Shown here: positions 6,625 to 6,707 of the stretch, in pieces
Layout of the letters: the number at the start of each line of letters is the position of its first letter
Position numbering within the stretch: the first letter of the stretch is position 1
Assembly: GCA_030689795.1 (NCBI GenBank)
Contig: JAUYEO010000275.1
Span: 1 to 6,707 of the forward strand
Length of the DNA stretch: 6,707 nucleotides
Origin: Desulfobacterales bacterium
Lineage (GTDB): Bacteria; Desulfobacterota; Desulfobacteria; Desulfobacterales; RPRI01
Direction: 5' to 3'
Position numbers and translations under genes: made by a program
The notes under the pieces: generated by a model
Database searches by the model: none
Told to the model about the DNA's origin: nothing
Seen by the model: the letters and a program-made list of their open reading frames with translations, nothing else

Positions 6625-6707
6625 TTTTAAGGAACTGAGCGTTAAAAATCACAAGCTGTTTGAGGGCGTTAGCCCGAGTTCTTGTGATTTAGCGAAGTGA
6701 CTTAAAA
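6625..6707. repeat. Nested inverted repeat at the right edge, probably continuing beyond the window
   Basis: Three nested arms are visible: TTTTAAG (6625-6631) with CTTAAAA (6701-6707), AAATCACAAG (6646-6655) with CTTGTGATTT (6681-6690, perfect ten pairs), and GGGC (6664-6667) with GCCC (6672-6675) around a GTTA tip. Short unpaired segments separate them. The outermost match ends exactly at the last base given, so the true end is unknown. There is no ORF. The design, a palindrome with conserved-looking ends in an intergenic space, suggests an interspersed non-coding repeat or a terminator. It shares no obvious sequence with the element at 992-1154. Confidence 0.6.
6644..6690 (-). terminator. 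Possible rho-independent terminator of a minus-strand gene beyond the right edge
   Basis: Read on the minus strand, the ten-pair stem (6690-6681 with 6655-6646) runs into TTTTT formed by the complement of 6648-6644, as in an intrinsic terminator. Against this, the stem is AT-rich, the loop of 25 bases is long (though it contains its own GGGC/GCCC pairing), and the T-run overlaps the stem. If real, it would separate the pyrR operon from an upstream gene. Confidence 0.3.

Larger units (their letters stand above)
6486..6707. other. Intergenic region upstream of pyrR
   Basis: No coding sequence was found on either strand here. From left to right it holds the pyrR ribosome-binding site, the AT-rich leader and promoter candidate, a bridging stretch around 6591-6624 with nothing recognisable, and the edge palindrome. 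Confidence 0.7.

Overview
The window carries four genes, all on the minus strand and reading from right to left: pyrR (5949-6485), a MoaB/MogA-family gene (5439-5945), a very large two-enzyme glycogen debranching protein (1149-5432), and the first 319 codons of an alpha-glucan phosphorylase (958 down to the left edge, where it is cut). No tRNA, rRNA, CRISPR array or transposase was seen. The plus strand holds only shadow ORFs.

Layout from the right edge. 6486-6707 is non-coding. It holds a nested inverted repeat that runs off the edge (6625-6707) and could terminate a gene lying outside the window. It is followed by an AT-rich stretch with a credible promoter facing left (6563-6590). pyrR, moaB and the debranching gene are packed with gaps of only 3 and about 6 bases. 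Each downstream ribosome-binding site lies inside the last codons of the gene before it, so the three look like one translationally coupled operon. A gap of 190 bases then separates the debranching gene from glgP. It is almost filled by a second nested inverted-repeat element that also covers the debranching gene's stop codon.

The biochemical theme is intracellular glycogen or maltodextrin breakdown. The phosphorylase releases glucose-1-phosphate from outer chains. The debranching protein should then move the short stub (GH13 domain) and remove the alpha-1,6-linked glucose (GDE_C/GH133 domain). The order GH13 then GH133 in one chain is that of the eukaryotic debranching enzyme AGL. Why pyrR (a PRPP/uracil-type regulator) and a molybdopterin-handling protein lead this operon cannot be settled from the sequence.

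Organism: a bacterium of moderate GC. The intergenic repeats (strings of the 'cacagat/gaacgcagat' and 'ctgtaggc/agcctacagc' type) remind me of those common in Desulfobacterota (Desulfobacterales-like sulfate reducers). This is an inference from memory of repeat style and gene content, not a proven assignment.
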